Assembly (NCBI RefSeq): GCF_001643305.1
Contig: NZ_LSGW01000069.1
Coordinates: forward strand, 1 to 64,000
Source of the DNA: Aeromonas salmonicida subsp. salmonicida
GTDB taxonomy: Bacteria; Pseudomonadota; Gammaproteobacteria; Enterobacterales; Aeromonadaceae
Reading direction: 5' to 3'
DNA: 64,000 nt
Shown: in pieces, positions 48,049 through 58,200 of the stretch
Layout: every line of letters starts with the position of its first letter
Position numbering within the stretch: the stretch's first letter is position 1
The notes under the pieces: model-generated
What the model saw: only the letters and a program-made list of their open reading frames with translations
The model's database searches: none
Told to the model about the DNA's origin: nothing
Program-made: the position numbers and the translations under genes

Positions 48049-48419
48049 AAGCCAACGGAAACGTGCTTAAACAGAGCTTTGTATCAGTAGCCATCACTCT
48101 CTTGCTAAAGCGATGGCTGCCGACACAGGGCCAATCTAGAGCAGCAAAAATGTAACGTCAATGTGAAAATTAGAGCTTAAACACCAAACAAGCACCATTC
48201 CGCTGACGTAAACGTAACAACCATTTCCATTCGCTTTTCCTCCTTCCCTTGCCCCGTCTGTGTTACAGCCAACTGACCCGAACAATGCGTTGTCCTTTCC
48301 ATTTTCTGGCAAACATTTATTTTTTATCTCTTTGACATTTACCTCACTATCGTGGCAAAAATAATTTAACAGTCAGTAACATAGGTGTGTCACTGATTGC
48401 GCCTTCCCGCATCAGGATC

Positions 48420-48435
48420 GGGAAGTACCCTTGCA
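48420..48435 (+). promoter_or_regulatory. Sigma-54-like -24/-12 promoter upstream of yeaG
   Basis: GGGAAGTACCCTTGCA has GG and GC separated by ten bases and a perfect TTGCA -12 part; the -24 part is weaker. It is 122 bases before the yeaG start. The E. coli yeaGH operon is known to be NtrC/sigma-54 dependent. A 7-base inverted repeat (CTTCCCG at 48403-48409, CGGGAAG at 48419-48425) overlaps the -24 element. Confidence 0.55.
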
Positions 48436-48556
48436 AATTTAAACCAATAGATGGTGATGGATTACTGGGGGCTGTTGACTAGGATTAATGAGGTAAACAG
48501 AACAAAAGTAGTGATCCACTCTTTTCAGGGTAAGCGACTATAACGAGGGCAAAGTT

Positions 48557-50479
48557 ATGGGCATCTTCGAGCATTATCAACAGCGATACGAGAAAGCCAG
48601 GGAAGAGGAGTACAGTATCCAGGAGTTTCTGGATATGTGTAAGCAGGACAAAGCCTGCTACGCCTCCGCTGCCGAACGCTTGCTGGTCGCCATCGGCGAG
48701 CCGGAAATGATCGATACCTCGGTCAATCCCAGACTCAGTCGCCTTTTTTCCAACCGCGTCGTTGCACGCTATCCCGCCTTCAAAGATTTCTACGGCATGG
48801 AAGAGGCCATCGAGCAGATCGTCTCCTACCTCAAGCACTCTGCCCAGGGGCTGGAAGAGAAGAAGCAGATCCTCTATCTGCTGGGACCGGTTGGCGGCGG
48901 CAAATCCTCTCTGGCTGAGAAGCTCAAATCCTTGATGCAAAAAGTGCCGGTCTATCGCATCAAGGGCTCACCGGTCAATGACCACCCCTTCTGTCTGTTC
49001 GACATCGAAGAGGATGGCGAGCTGCTGGAAAAAGAGTACGGCATTCCACGCCGCTATCTGCGACCCATCATGTCACCCTGGGTAGCCAAGCGACTGCACG
49101 AGTTCGGTGGCGACATCTCCAAGTTCAAGGTAGAGAAGGTCAACCCATCCATCCTCGATCAGATTGCCATCGCCAAGACAGAACCGGGTGATGACAACAA
49201 CCAGGATATCTCCTCTCTGGTCGGCAAGGTCGACATCCGCATGCTGGAGCATTATGCCCAGGATGATGCAGATGCTTACTCCTACTCAGGTGCGCTGTGC
49301 AAGGCGAACCAGGGGATCATGGAGTTCGTGGAGATGTTCAAAGCCCCCATCAAGGTGCTGCATCCTCTGCTGACCGCGACCCAGGAAGGGAACTACAACG
49401 GCACCGAAGGGCTCTCCGCCCTGCCCTTCGACGGTATATTGCTGGCTCACTCCAACGAATCAGAGTGGCAGCAGTTCCGTAACAACAAGAACAACGAAGC
49501 CTTCCTCGACCGGGTTTACATCGTCAAGGTGCCTTACTGCCTGCGCGTCTCGGAAGAGGTGAAGATATACGAAAAACTGCTGATCAACAGCGAGTTGACT
49601 GACGCCAAGTGCGCACCTGGCACCTTGGAACTGTTGGGCCAGTTCTCCGTCCTCTCCCGACTGAAAGAGCCGGAAAACTCAAGCCTCTACTCCAAGATGC
49701 GGGTCTATGATGGCGAGAGCCTGAAAGATACGGATCCCAAGGCCAAGAGCTATCAGGAGTACCGTGACTACGCCGGTGTGGATGAGGGCATGAATGGTCT
49801 CTCCACCCGCTTTGCGTTCAAGATCCTCTCTCGCGTTTTCAACTTCGACCACGCGGAAGTGGCGGCCAACCCGGTACACCTCTTCTATGTGCTGGAGCAG
49901 CAGATAGAGCGCGAACAGTTCCCGCAGGAGCTGCACGATCGCTACCTTGAGTTCATCAAGGGTTATCTGACTCCGCGCTATGTGGAGTTCATCGGCAAGG
50001 AGATCCAGACCGCCTACCTCGAATCCTATTCGGAGTACGGCCAGAACATCTTCGATCGCTACGTCACCTATGCAGACTTCTGGATCCAGGATCAGGAGTA
50101 CCGAGACCCCGAGACCGGCCAGCTGTTTGACCGTGCATCGCTCAACAGCGAGCTGGAGAAGATTGAAAAACCCGCCGGGATCAGCAACCCGAAAGATTTC
50201 CGCAACCAAATCGTCAACTTCGTGCTGCGAGCCCGGGCCAACAATGCAGGCCGTAACCCCAACTGGACCAGTTACGAGAAGCTGCGCACCGTGATCGAGA
50301 AGAAGATGTTCTCCAACACGGAAGAGCTGCTGCCGGTTATCTCCTTCAACAGCAAAACCTCGGCTGAGGAGCAGAAGAAGCACGATAACTTTGTCGAACG
50401 GATGATGGAGAAAGGCTACACCCGGAAACAGGTGCGACTGCTCTCCGAATGGTATCTCAGGGTACGCAAGTCATCCTGA
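48557..50479 (+). CDS. yeaG: PrkA-type serine protein kinase YeaG
   Basis: A 640-residue protein of the PrkA family. An AAA-like ATPase part carries Walker [10 protein letters not shown] (about residues 110-118) and the family motifs [20 protein letters not shown] and [20 protein letters not shown]. The C-terminal part has a serine-kinase-like domain. In E. coli YeaG works with YeaH in sustained nitrogen starvation and stationary phase. GAGGG lies before the ATG at 48557. It leads a three-gene operon: yeaH follows by 25 bases and ycgB after that. Confidence 0.95.
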   Translation: MGIFEHYQQRYEKAREEEYSIQEFLDMCKQDKACYASAAERLLVAIGEPEMIDTSVNPRLSRLFSNRVVARYPAFKDFYGMEEAIEQIVSYLKHSAQGLEEKKQILYLLGPVGGGKSSLAEKLKSLMQKVPVYRIKGSPVNDHPFCLFDIEEDGELLEKEYGIPRRYLRPIMSPWVAKRLHEFGGDISKFKVEKVNPSILDQIAIAKTEPGDDNNQDISSLVGKVDIRMLEHYAQDDADAYSYSGALCKANQGIMEFVEMFKAPIKVLHPLLTATQEGNYNGTEGLSALPFDGILLAHSNESEWQQFRNNKNNEAFLDRVYIVKVPYCLRVSEEVKIYEKLLINSELTDAKCAPGTLELLGQFSVLSRLKEPENSSLYSKMRVYDGESLKDTDPKAKSYQEYRDYAGVDEGMNGLSTRFAFKILSRVFNFDHAEVAANPVHLFYVLEQQIEREQFPQELHDRYLEFIKGYLTPRYVEFIGKEIQTAYLESYSEYGQNIFDRYVTYADFWIQDQEYRDPETGQLFDRASLNSELEKIEKPAGISNPKDFRNQIVNFVLRARANNAGRNPNWTSYEKLRTVIEKKMFSNTEELLPVISFNSKTSAEEQKKHDNFVERMMEKGYTRKQVRLLSEWYLRVRKSS

Positions 50480-50504
50480 CCCTGCCGTGGTTCAAGGGGG
50501 AGTT

Positions 50505-51776
50505 ATGGCGCATTTTATCGACCGCAGGCTCAACGGCAAAAACAAAAGCGCTGTCAATCGGCAGCGCTTCATCCGCCGCTACAAGAAGCAAATAAAACAA
50601 GCGGTCTCGGATGCTGTCTCCAAGCGCAGCATTCAGGACGTGGACAAGGGCGAGAGCATCAGCATACCGACCAAGGATATAGGCGAACCCCATTTCCATC
50701 AGGGGCAAGGCGGTAAGCGGGAAATGGTGCATCCCGGCAATGACCAGTTCGTCTCCGGTGACAAGATTGACCGCCCCAAAGGAGGGGGCGGTGGTCAGGG
50801 TGCGGGCGAAGGTCAGGCATCCAATCAGGGGGAAGGCGAAGATGACTTCGTGTTCCAGATTTCCAAAGATGAGTATCTGGATCTGCTGTTTGAAGATCTG
50901 GAGCTGCCTCGCTTGCAGAAAACCCAGCTCAACCAGTTAATGGAGATGAAGACCTACCGGGCGGGTTACACCTCCAACGGGGTGCCAGCCAATATCAACG
51001 TGGTGCGTTCTCTGCAAAATTCGCTGGCGCGGCGCATGGCGCTGCAAGCCGGCAAGAAACGCCAGTTGCATGAATTGGAAGAGAGGATGGCCCTGCTGGC
51101 AACCGATCCCAACGAGCATTTCGCCGAAATTGCCCTGCTTGAGAAGGAGATCCGAGAGCTGAAACGGCGGATCTCAGCTGTGCCCTTCATCGACACCTTC
51201 GATCTCAAGTTCAACAACTTTGTCAAACTGCCCGTGCCTTCCAGCCAGGCTGTGATGTTCTGCCTGATGGACGTGTCGGGTTCCATGGATCAGGCCACCA
51301 AGGAGATGGCAAAGCGCTTCTATATCCTGCTCTACCTGTTCCTGAGCCGGACCTACAAGAACGTGGAAGTCGTCTACATTCGCCATCACACCCAGGCCAA
51401 GGAAGTGGACGAACACGAGTTCTTCTATTCCCAGGAGACGGGCGGCACCATAGTCTCCAGCGCACTCAAGATGATGAACGACATCATCAACGAGCGTTAC
51501 CCGGCCAACCAGTGGAACATCTATGCGGCGCAAGCGTCCGATGGTGACAACTGGGCTGATGATTCGCCGCAATGCCGGGAGACCCTGACCCGGGATATCA
51601 TGCCGCGGGTACGGTACTACTCCTATATAGAGATCACCACCCGCGCCCACCAAACCCTGTGGCACGAGTACGAGTCGGTGGCCAGCCAGTTCCCCCACTT
51701 CGCGATGGAGCACATTCGCAAGGTCGAGGATATTTATCCGGTATTCCGGGAGCTGTTCAAGAAGCAAGCGGCGTGA
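50505..51776 (+). CDS. yeaH: UPF0229 protein YeaH
   Basis: A 423-residue cytoplasmic protein (427 in E. coli) with a VWA-type domain: the metal-dependent adhesion motif DVSGSMD lies near residue 260, after a glycine-rich linker ([13 protein letters not shown]). The N-terminus [20 protein letters not shown] is conserved. It is the partner of the YeaG kinase, with an unknown molecular role. AAGGGGGAG lies just before the ATG. It follows yeaG by 25 bases, and ten bases separate it from ycgB. Confidence 0.93.
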   Translation: MAHFIDRRLNGKNKSAVNRQRFIRRYKKQIKQAVSDAVSKRSIQDVDKGESISIPTKDIGEPHFHQGQGGKREMVHPGNDQFVSGDKIDRPKGGGGGQGAGEGQASNQGEGEDDFVFQISKDEYLDLLFEDLELPRLQKTQLNQLMEMKTYRAGYTSNGVPANINVVRSLQNSLARRMALQAGKKRQLHELEERMALLATDPNEHFAEIALLEKEIRELKRRISAVPFIDTFDLKFNNFVKLPVPSSQAVMFCLMDVSGSMDQATKEMAKRFYILLYLFLSRTYKNVEVVYIRHHTQAKEVDEHEFFYSQETGGTIVSSALKMMNDIINERYPANQWNIYAAQASDGDNWADDSPQCRETLTRDIMPRVRYYSYIEITTRAHQTLWHEYESVASQFPHFAMEHIRKVEDIYPVFRELFKKQAA

Positions 51777-51786
51777 GGGAGGTCAT

Positions 51787-53304
51787 ATGGTAGAAACCGC
51801 AAGAAAAATACCGCCACTGGACGATGGCCCGGATTGGAACTTCGATCTGCTGGAGACTTATCATCAGGAGATAGCCCGGGTCGCCAGGTTTTATCGACTG
51901 GATACCTACCCCAATCAGATCGAGGTGATCACCGCCGAGCAGATGATGGATGCCTACTCCAGTGTCGGTATGCCCATCGGCTATCAACACTGGTCATTTG
52001 GCAAACGCTTCATCCACACCGAGCGCAACTACAAACGCGGCCAGATGGGACTGGCCTATGAGATCGTCATCAACTCGGACCCCTGCATCGCTTACCTGAT
52101 GGAAGAGAACACGATGCCGATGCAGGCGCTGGTAATGGCGCACGCCTGTTATGGTCACAACTCTTTTTTCAAAAACAACTATCTGTTCAAAACCTGGACC
52201 GATGCCTCCTCCATCATCGACTATCTGCTGTTTGCCAAGAACTACATCACAGAGTGCGAAGAGAAACACGGCATCGATGCGGTGGAAAAGTTGATCGACT
52301 CTTGTCATGCCCTGATGAACTTCGGAGTGGACCGTTACAAGCGGCCCCAGAAGATCTCGCTGGCAGAGGAGAAGCGCCGCCAGAAGGCACGGGAAGATTA
52401 TCTGCAGACTCAGGTGAACGAGCTGTGGCGCACCCTGCCCAAGCAGCACAAAGCCTCCGGTGTTGAAGACAGACGCTACCCGGCCGAGCCCCAGGAGAAC
52501 ATTCTCTACTTCATCGAGAAGAATGCCCCTCTGCTCGAACCCTGGCAGCGCGAGATAGTGCGTATAGTGCGCAAGATCAGCCAGTACTTCTACCCGCAGA
52601 AACAGACTCAGGTGATGAATGAAGGCTGGGCCACCTTCTGGCACTACACCATCCTTAACCACCTGTATGACGAGGGCAAGATCAGCGATCGCTTCATGAT
52701 AGAGGTGCTGCACAGCCACACCAACGTGGTATACCAGCCCCCCTACAACAGCCGCTACTACTCGGGGATCAACCCCTACGCCCTTGGCTTTGCCATGTTC
52801 ACTGATCTGCGCCGCATCTGCGAAAACCCGACCGAGGAGGACAGATACTGGTTCCCCGATTATGCCGGCACCAACTGGGTCGATACCCTGCATTTTGCCA
52901 TGCAGAACTTCAAGGACGAGAGCTTCATCAGTCAGTTCCTGAGTCCCAAGGTGATGCGGGAAATGAAGCTGTTTGCCATCGACGATGATGACTTGAAGAA
53001 CTATCTCAAGGTATCTGCCATTCACAATGAGGAGGGTTATCGGCTTGTACGCAATACCCTGTCAGCTCAATACAACTTGAGCAACCTGGAGCCCAATATT
53101 CAGGTCTATAACGTAGCGGTGAAGGGAGATCGCTCATTGACCCTGCGCTATGTGCCGCACAACCGGATCCCTCTTGGTGATTCACGCCACGAGGTGCTCA
53201 AGCATCTGCACCAGCTGTGGGGATTTGATGTGGTACTGGAGCAGGATAACGGCGACTTGCCTGCCGACATTATCGGTCGCTGTCCTGATAAAAAACCGCT
53301 CTGA
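51787..53304 (+). CDS. ycgB: SpoVR-family protein YcgB
   Basis: A 505-residue protein (510 in E. coli) of the SpoVR family. Landmarks are MPIGYQHWSFGKRFIHTERN, MQALVMAHACYGHNSFFKNN, NEGWATFWHYTILNHLYDEG, HTNVVYQPPYNSRYYSG and INPYALGFAMF. The pattern of histidines and glutamates (the H-E-x-H-like set) suggests a metal site, but the activity is unknown. It is the third gene of the yeaG-yeaH-ycgB operon, ten bases past yeaH with GGGAGG upstream. In E. coli ycgB lies elsewhere, next to fadR, so here both arrangements are joined. Confidence 0.93.
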   Translation: MVETARKIPPLDDGPDWNFDLLETYHQEIARVARFYRLDTYPNQIEVITAEQMMDAYSSVGMPIGYQHWSFGKRFIHTERNYKRGQMGLAYEIVINSDPCIAYLMEENTMPMQALVMAHACYGHNSFFKNNYLFKTWTDASSIIDYLLFAKNYITECEEKHGIDAVEKLIDSCHALMNFGVDRYKRPQKISLAEEKRRQKAREDYLQTQVNELWRTLPKQHKASGVEDRRYPAEPQENILYFIEKNAPLLEPWQREIVRIVRKISQYFYPQKQTQVMNEGWATFWHYTILNHLYDEGKISDRFMIEVLHSHTNVVYQPPYNSRYYSGINPYALGFAMFTDLRRICENPTEEDRYWFPDYAGTNWVDTLHFAMQNFKDESFISQFLSPKVMREMKLFAIDDDDLKNYLKVSAIHNEEGYRLVRNTLSAQYNLSNLEPNIQVYNVAVKGDRSLTLRYVPHNRIPLGDSRHEVLKHLHQLWGFDVVLEQDNGDLPADIIGRCPDKKPL

Positions 53305-53320
53305 GGCCACTTTCCACCAT

Positions 53321-53350
53321 AAAAAAACGCGCCATCTGGCGCGTTTTTTT
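53321..53350 (+). terminator. Terminator after the yeaG-yeaH-ycgB operon
   Basis: AAAAAAACGCGCC, ATCT, GGCGCGTTTTTTT is a strong hairpin with T run; it also faces the convergent fadR gene. Confidence 0.92.
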
Positions 53351-53362
53351 ATGCATCAACAA

Positions 53363-54076
53363 TCAGTTGTCACACAGATTGCTCGGCATATCCTGACGCA
53401 GACGGGTCCACTGCTTGCCAGACTCGATACCGTACTGACGTACTGTCATGAACACGGCTTCATGATTCTTGGTCTCGGCCAGCCCCAGCAAGGTCTTGTA
53501 GTAGGCATCCGCCGTTTCACGAGCTTGCTTGTCAGAGAAGTAGTAACGCCCGACCCGGCTATACAATCCCTTGAAACCATTGAGGATGAGGGCATAGATG
53601 GGATTGCCGGAGGCAAAGGAGAGCTGGTGATGCAGGCGATAATCAAACTCCGCATACGCTTCCGGGGTGCTATCTACCGCATTGGCACCGCGCAGTATCT
53701 CTGCGGCTTGATCAGGATTATTGCGGATAGCACCACGGATGAAGATGGTGCAGATATTGGTGCGGGCCGACAGCAGCTGGGCCACCAGATCCGGTACCTT
53801 GTCCTGATCCAGACGGGCCAGGGTTTCCAGGATGTTGAGACCCGAGGTCTCCCAGAAATTGTTTACCTTGGTCGGCTTGCCATGCTGGATGGTGAGCCAG
53901 CCATCACGGGCCAGACGCTGAAGCACTTCGCGCAAGGTAGTACGAGTCACCCCGATAAGCTCGGACAGCTCACGCTCGGCCGGCAGTATGGATCCTGGAG
54001 GAAAGCGATTGTTCCAGATGGACTCGATGATGTATTCCTCGGCAAACCCTGCAGGGCTCTGCGCTTTTATGACCAT
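53363..54076 (-). CDS. fadR: Fatty acid metabolism regulator FadR
   Basis: A 237-residue GntR-family regulator (239 in E. coli) that represses beta-oxidation genes and activates unsaturated fatty acid synthesis until long-chain acyl-CoA binds. The winged HTH is seen in [20 protein letters not shown], then [17 protein letters not shown]. The acyl-CoA-binding domain follows from about residue 75 ([21 protein letters not shown]). The ATG at 54076 is the start; the frame beyond it is not FadR. Divergent nhaB and then dsbB give the same order as in E. coli. It matters for the PHA operon at 22 kb, since FadR sets the flow of acyl-CoA. Confidence 0.95.
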   Translation of the reverse strand: MVIKAQSPAGFAEEYIIESIWNNRFPPGSILPAERELSELIGVTRTTLREVLQRLARDGWLTIQHGKPTKVNNFWETSGLNILETLARLDQDKVPDLVAQLLSARTNICTIFIRGAIRNNPDQAAEILRGANAVDSTPEAYAEFDYRLHHQLSFASGNPIYALILNGFKGLYSRVGRYYFSDKQARETADAYYKTLLGLAETKNHEAVFMTVRQYGIESGKQWTRLRQDMPSNLCDN

Positions 54077-54409
54077 GTAGTGACTCTGTTGTAGTGCGTA
54101 AAAAGGCCCACGAATAATAGCAAAGCAGGAAAGGCTGGCAAGCAGAAGGTCAGTCCTCTGCTCACATAAGCAGAACTTGATGTTAAATAAATGTATTAAA
54201 TATCGTGGTGGGTGCCAACCAACCCCACTGCCTGTAGATAAAACCGACATTATCTTGGGCAAGGGGCACTATGTTATTTATAGTTAAAGCTCTTTTTGAT
54301 TAAAATCATGAAGAATCAATCTGATATGGGACAGCATCCGGATGTTCGGGTCGAGCTAGCCTCGACTGCATAGACGCAGAAATCAACAACAAAACAGAGA
54401 CCCATTATT
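54077..54409. other. Divergent promoter region of fadR and nhaB
   Basis: 333 AT-rich bases. It must hold both promoters. I could not find a good FadR site (AACTGGTC-type dyad), and no gene is supported. Confidence 0.6.
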
Positions 54410-55990
54410 ATGCCAATCAGCTTAGGGAACGCATTTGCCAAGAACTTTTTGGGTAATGCGCCAAAGTGGTACAAGAGCGCAATTCTGTTATTTCTGGTGA
54501 TCAATCCGATCGCCTTTTATCTCGATCCCTTTGCTGCCGGTTGGCTGCTGGTCGTCGAGTTCATCTTCACCCTGGCCATGGCGCTCAAATGCTATCCGTT
54601 GCAACCCGGTGGCCTGCTGGCCATTGAAGCAGTGCTCATTGGCATGACTTCCGCAGAACAAGTCAAACATGAACTGGTAGCCAACATTGAAGTGCTGCTG
54701 CTGCTGGTGTTTATGGTGGCAGGTATTTACTTCATGAAGCAGTTGCTGCTCTATGTGTTTACCAAACTGCTGATCCGGATCCACTCCAAGACCCTGCTAT
54801 CTCTGGCATTCTGCCTGGTGTCTGCCTTTCTGTCAGCTTTCCTCGACGCCCTGACCGTGATCGCGGTAGTGATCAGTGTGGCGACCGGTTTCTATGCCAT
54901 CTACCACAAGGTCTCCTCCGGCAAGGAATTTGGCCATCAACATGATCACACCGACGATCACTCTGTTCACGAACTCAGTCGCCAACACCTGGACGATTTT
55001 CGCGCCTTCCTGCGCAGCTTGATGATGCATGCCGCCATCGGAACGGCGCTGGGGGGTGTCTGCACTCTGGTGGGTGAGCCACAAAACCTGATCATTGGTG
55101 AGCAGGCTGGTTGGAGCTTCGGCGAGTTTGCCATTCGCATGGCACCAGTGACCATCCCCGTTTTCATCTGTGGCTTGCTCACCTGTATTCTGGTGGAAAA
55201 GTGCCGCTGGTTTGGCTATGGCGCAAAGTTGCCGGATGCCGTGCGTCACATAATGGAAGATTACAACCGTTACGAGGAAGCCGGGCGCTCCCCGCAGGAC
55301 AAAGCCAAGCTGATCGTGCAGGCAGTGATAGCCATCTGGTTGATCTTGGGTCTCGCCATGCACCTTGCGGCCGTGGGGTTGATCGGGCTGTCGGTCATAG
55401 TGCTGGCTACCTCGTTGACCGGCATCAACGACGAACACTCTCTGGGCAAGGCCTTTCAGGAAGCTCTGCCCTTCACTGCCCTGCTTGCCGTCTTCTTCAG
55501 TGTGGTCGCCGTGATCATCGATCAACAGTTGTTCCGGCCCGTGATCCAGTGGGTACTGGCCGCAGAACCGGATGATCAACTCGCCCTCTTCTATCTGGCA
55601 AACGGCCTGCTCTCCATGGTCAGTGACAACGTCTTCGTCGGCACTGTCTACATCAACGAGGTGAAAACAGCACTGCTCAACAATGCCATCAATCGCGAAC
55701 AGTTCGATCTGTTGGCGGTCGCCATCAATACCGGCACCAACCTGCCCTCGGTCGCCACCCCTAATGGCCAGGCGGCTTTCCTGTTTATGCTGACCTCGGC
55801 GCTGGCCCCCCTGTTGCGGCTCTCCTATGGTCGCATGGTGTGGATGGCGCTGCCTTACACCCTGGTGCTGGGTCTGGTCGGTTTCTTCTCGGTAGAGCTG
55901 CTGCTCGGTCCTGCCACCGAGTGGTTTTATCAGGCCGGGTGGCTTCTGCCTCACAGCGGTGCCCCCGCTGTATTGCCTGCTCTGCACTAA
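54410..55990 (+). CDS. nhaB: Na+/H+ antiporter NhaB
   Basis: A 526-residue, twelve-span sodium/proton antiporter (513 in E. coli). Landmarks are [17 protein letters not shown] at the N-terminus, [56 protein letters not shown] and [16 protein letters not shown]. The loop near residues 173-190 is unusually rich in histidine ([20 protein letters not shown]), more than I recall in E. coli. It exchanges internal sodium for protons at high pH or salt. It keeps the E. coli order fadR-nhaB-dsbB. A terminator follows directly. Confidence 0.95.
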   Translation: MPISLGNAFAKNFLGNAPKWYKSAILLFLVINPIAFYLDPFAAGWLLVVEFIFTLAMALKCYPLQPGGLLAIEAVLIGMTSAEQVKHELVANIEVLLLLVFMVAGIYFMKQLLLYVFTKLLIRIHSKTLLSLAFCLVSAFLSAFLDALTVIAVVISVATGFYAIYHKVSSGKEFGHQHDHTDDHSVHELSRQHLDDFRAFLRSLMMHAAIGTALGGVCTLVGEPQNLIIGEQAGWSFGEFAIRMAPVTIPVFICGLLTCILVEKCRWFGYGAKLPDAVRHIMEDYNRYEEAGRSPQDKAKLIVQAVIAIWLILGLAMHLAAVGLIGLSVIVLATSLTGINDEHSLGKAFQEALPFTALLAVFFSVVAVIIDQQLFRPVIQWVLAAEPDDQLALFYLANGLLSMVSDNVFVGTVYINEVKTALLNNAINREQFDLLAVAINTGTNLPSVATPNGQAAFLFMLTSALAPLLRLSYGRMVWMALPYTLVLGLVGFFSVELLLGPATEWFYQAGWLLPHSGAPAVLPALH

Positions 55991-56382
55991 AGACCAAGGG
56001 CCCCGCAGGGGCCCTTTCTTTTAGCTATTCCCAATTATCTGTTGTATGGGGCACCGCATACAAACAATGCCTTATATTCCCCCTCTTTCAGTAACGTTCC
56101 AGCATCCTGCGCCAATCCAGACAATTTCTCAGGCCATGGGTGCCACTACATGGCATCACTCCATCCGTGCTTTCAACTGACGGTGCTACTTGTTCACATG
56201 TTGGATCTGGTATTCGCTCAACTTGACGGTTAGACACGGTCTTCAAAGCAATTGCCTACCCCAGGATGGGTCTTGCAACAAACAATGGATTCGTCTCACA
56301 ATGCGGGATTGGGACAGCACCTTTCTTTTTATCCCCTGCTCTGCTCTAATTCAGCCACTGTTTTTTCTGTGAGATCAACCAG
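55991..56382. other. Intergenic region between nhaB and dsbB
   Basis: 392 bases. A terminator lies at its start. The rest holds the dsbB promoter, probably near 56280-56370. Short frames here are not convincing. Confidence 0.6.
55996..56022 (+). terminator. Terminator after nhaB
   Basis: AAGGGCCCC, GCA, GGGGCCCTT is followed by TTCTTTT, six bases past the nhaB stop. Confidence 0.9.
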
Positions 56383-56904
56383 ATGATTGAGTTCCTGCGT
56401 CGTATTGCCGCCCATCGACTGGCATGGGGTCTGCTTGCCGCGTCCGCTTTGTTCCTTGAGTTGAGTGCCCTCTTCTTCCAATATGTGCTGGGTCTGCACC
56501 CATGTGTCATGTGCGTGTACGAGCGCCTCGCCATCCTGGGGGTACTCTCGGCAGGATTGCTCGGCATGGTAGCGCCAGAGAAGTGGTATCTCCGCTGGAG
56601 TGCCCTCTTGCTCTGGGGCTACAGTGCCTTCCGTGGCCTTCAACTGGCACTGAAGCACGTGGATTATCAGATGAATCCTTCCCCATTCAACGTATGCAGC
56701 CCTTTTGCCGACTTCCCCAGCTGGGCTCCTCTCGATCAGTGGCTGCCCTGGCTATTCTTCCCGGATGGAGATTGCAGCGAGATCAGCTGGCAATTCCTGA
56801 GCTTCTCCATGCCTCAGTGGCTTGTCGCCATCTTCGCCGCCTACCTGCTGGTGTTTGTGGTCGTGACCATCGGCAATCTGGTCAAGGGACGGTGCTGCAG
56901 CTAA
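56383..56904 (+). CDS. dsbB: Disulfide bond formation protein DsbB
   Basis: A 173-residue, four-span inner-membrane protein that reoxidises DsbA and passes electrons to quinones. The cysteine pairs are C41/C44 (PCVMC) in the first periplasmic loop and C105/C131 (NVCSPF, GDCSEI) in the second. The arginine in VYERLA helps bind quinone. The ATG at 56383 is the start. The gene closes with NLVKGRCCS and a terminator; a diverged copy of its 3' end and terminator follows. Confidence 0.94.
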   Translation: MIEFLRRIAAHRLAWGLLAASALFLELSALFFQYVLGLHPCVMCVYERLAILGVLSAGLLGMVAPEKWYLRWSALLLWGYSAFRGLQLALKHVDYQMNPSPFNVCSPFADFPSWAPLDQWLPWLFFPDGDCSEISWQFLSFSMPQWLVAIFAAYLLVFVVVTIGNLVKGRCCS

Positions 56905-56921
56905 TGCAGAGTAACAAGCAT

Positions 56922-56949
56922 AAAAAAGGGAGCCATTGGCTCCCTTCTT
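56922..56949 (+). terminator. Terminator after dsbB
   Basis: AAAAAAGGGAGCC, ATT, GGCTCCCTTCTT is a good hairpin 18 bases past the stop. Confidence 0.88.
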
Positions 56950-56963
56950 CATGGGGCTGAATA

Positions 56964-57039
56964 CCATCTTTTCCGCCTGCCTCTGGCGTTTGTGATCCTG
57001 GCTATCAGCAACCTGCTCAAGGGGAACCAATGCGGCTGA
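56964..57039 (+). pseudogene. Remnant of a second dsbB 3' end
   Basis: Read in the best frame, the last part gives RLPLAFVILAISNLLKGNQC, which mirrors the DsbB ending YLLVFVVVTIGNLVKGRCC. Upstream of it, ATCTTTTCCGCCTGCCTC matches dsbB in another frame, so a small deletion separates the two parts. There is no start codon or complete gene; it is a leftover tail of about 25 codons. Confidence 0.7.
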
Positions 57040-57050
57040 GCCAGTGTATA

Positions 57051-57074
57051 TGGGAGCCAGTGGCTCCCATTTTC
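57051..57074. terminator. Second hairpin after the dsbB remnant
   Basis: TGGGAGCC, AGT, GGCTCCCA followed by TTTT repeats the dsbB terminator almost exactly. It also stands just past the end of the convergent DedA gene. Confidence 0.7.
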
Positions 57075-57101
57075 ATGACCTGCTCGTCAGCGACGCACCG
57101 A

Positions 57102-57755
57102 TCAGGATGCGGCCTTGCTGGCGTGCATCCTGGCCCTTGCCATGCCGATGACCATGGGCAACAGTGAAATAAAGATGATGCCGAAAATGAGCAGCGTAAA
57201 GTTTTGACGCACCACGGGCAAATTGCCAAAGAAGTGGCCGGCATACACGAAGGAAATAACCCACAGCAGCCCCCCCACCAGGTTGAATACCAGGAAGCGC
57301 GGATAGGTCATGGCACCCATGCCTGCAACGAAGGGAGCAAAGGTGCGCACGATTGGCAGGAAACGGGTGATGATAATGGTCTTGCCACCATGGCGGTCGT
57401 AAAAGGCGTGAGTCTTGTCCAAATAATCCCTACGGAAGATTTTGGATTCAGGGTTGCGGAACAGCTGCTCGCCGAAGAAGTGACCAATGGTGTAGTTGAC
57501 CACGTTGCCAAGCACGGCAGCGATGATCAGCAGGGCCGCTAGGGTATGAACATCCAGCACACTGCCCACTGTGAGGGCACCGGCAGCAAACAGCAGTGAG
57601 TCACCCGGCAGGAAGGGAGTGACCACAAGCCCTGTCTCGCAGAAGATGATCAGGAACAGGATGGCATAAACCCAGACGCCATAGTTTTCAAAAAGTTCTC
57701 TCAAATGCACGTCAACGTGCAGAATAAAGTCAATCGCAAACAGGATCAGATCCAT
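57102..57755 (-). CDS. DedA-family inner-membrane protein
   Basis: A 217-residue DedA (SNARE-associated/VTT) protein with about four to five spans. The conserved parts are [20 protein letters not shown] near residue 45 with its key glutamate, [13 protein letters not shown], and [18 protein letters not shown], where the arginines are essential in E. coli YqjA/YghB. The family moves lipid carriers such as undecaprenyl phosphate or affects proton homeostasis. The ATG at 57755 is the start. It converges on the dsbB remnant; no operon partner is visible. Confidence 0.9.
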   Translation of the reverse strand: MDLILFAIDFILHVDVHLRELFENYGVWVYAILFLIIFCETGLVVTPFLPGDSLLFAAGALTVGSVLDVHTLAALLIIAAVLGNVVNYTIGHFFGEQLFRNPESKIFRRDYLDKTHAFYDRHGGKTIIITRFLPIVRTFAPFVAGMGAMTYPRFLVFNLVGGLLWVISFVYAGHFFGNLPVVRQNFTLLIFGIIFISLLPMVIGMARARMHASKAAS

Positions 57756-57930
57756 TTTTTCATACTCATGAAGTGAACGGCGTGGAGTCTACGCCAATGC
57801 ATTCAGGGTCACAATCTTCCCATTGAGCTCTTTTTAATCAACGAAAGGCGAAACTCAATCGATTCCCTTTTTATCCAAAAAATCATAAATAACCAACGCC
57901 TGTTCACCCCTGATTAAGGGGGAAACTGAT

Positions 57931-58200
57931 TCAGTCTCGTTTATCCAGTGTCAGCCTGACATATTCGGGCAGGCACTTCTCCCATCCCCACAACAAAAGC
58001 AGCAGCAGGGTCAGGTCATCGCACCAGCCAAGCAGGGGGACCACATCGGGGATGAGATCCACCGGGCTGAGGCCATAGAGCAGTATGAGGATCACCAGCC
58101 CCTTGGCCCACCAGGGAGTGGCAGGATGGCGAAAGCCCTGATAGAGACGGCGCATGCGCCGCCAGATGAGCCAGCGTTTGCCGTTCGGCTTATTGTTCAA
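57931..58200 (-). CDS. DUF1232 (YkvA-like) small membrane protein
   Basis: An 89-residue protein with a basic N-terminus and the DUF1232 motif in [20 protein letters not shown], then [15 protein letters not shown], forming one or two short hydrophobic segments. Function is unknown. The start is a TTG at 58200 that overlaps the uvrB stop as TTGA, so it depends on uvrB translation; the next ATG is 15 codons on. It is the last gene of the uvrB transcript. Confidence 0.82.
   Translation of the reverse strand: MNNKPNGKRWLIWRRMRRLYQGFRHPATPWWAKGLVILILLYGLSPVDLIPDVVPLLGWCDDLTLLLLLLWGWEKCLPEYVRLTLDKRD

Larger units (their letters stand above)
47989..48556. other. Leader region upstream of yeaG
   Basis: About 570 AT-rich bases. 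A hairpin (48027-48048, GACCCTCGCATATGCGAGGGTC) probably ends the helicase transcript. A second stem lies around 48092-48123 (AGCCATC/GATGGCT). A sigma-54-like element lies at 48420-48435. No gene is supported. Confidence 0.65.
56828..57074 (+). repeat. Diverged tandem duplication of the dsbB 3' end and terminator
   Basis: Unit 1 (56828-56949) is the last 25 codons of dsbB plus its terminator. Unit 2 (56964-57074) repeats the same layout: CCATCTT..CCGCCT, TTTGTG.TC, CTGCTCAAGG, a stop codon and a GGGAGCC...GGCTCCC hairpin. The units are alike at about two thirds to three quarters of positions. Confidence 0.75.
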
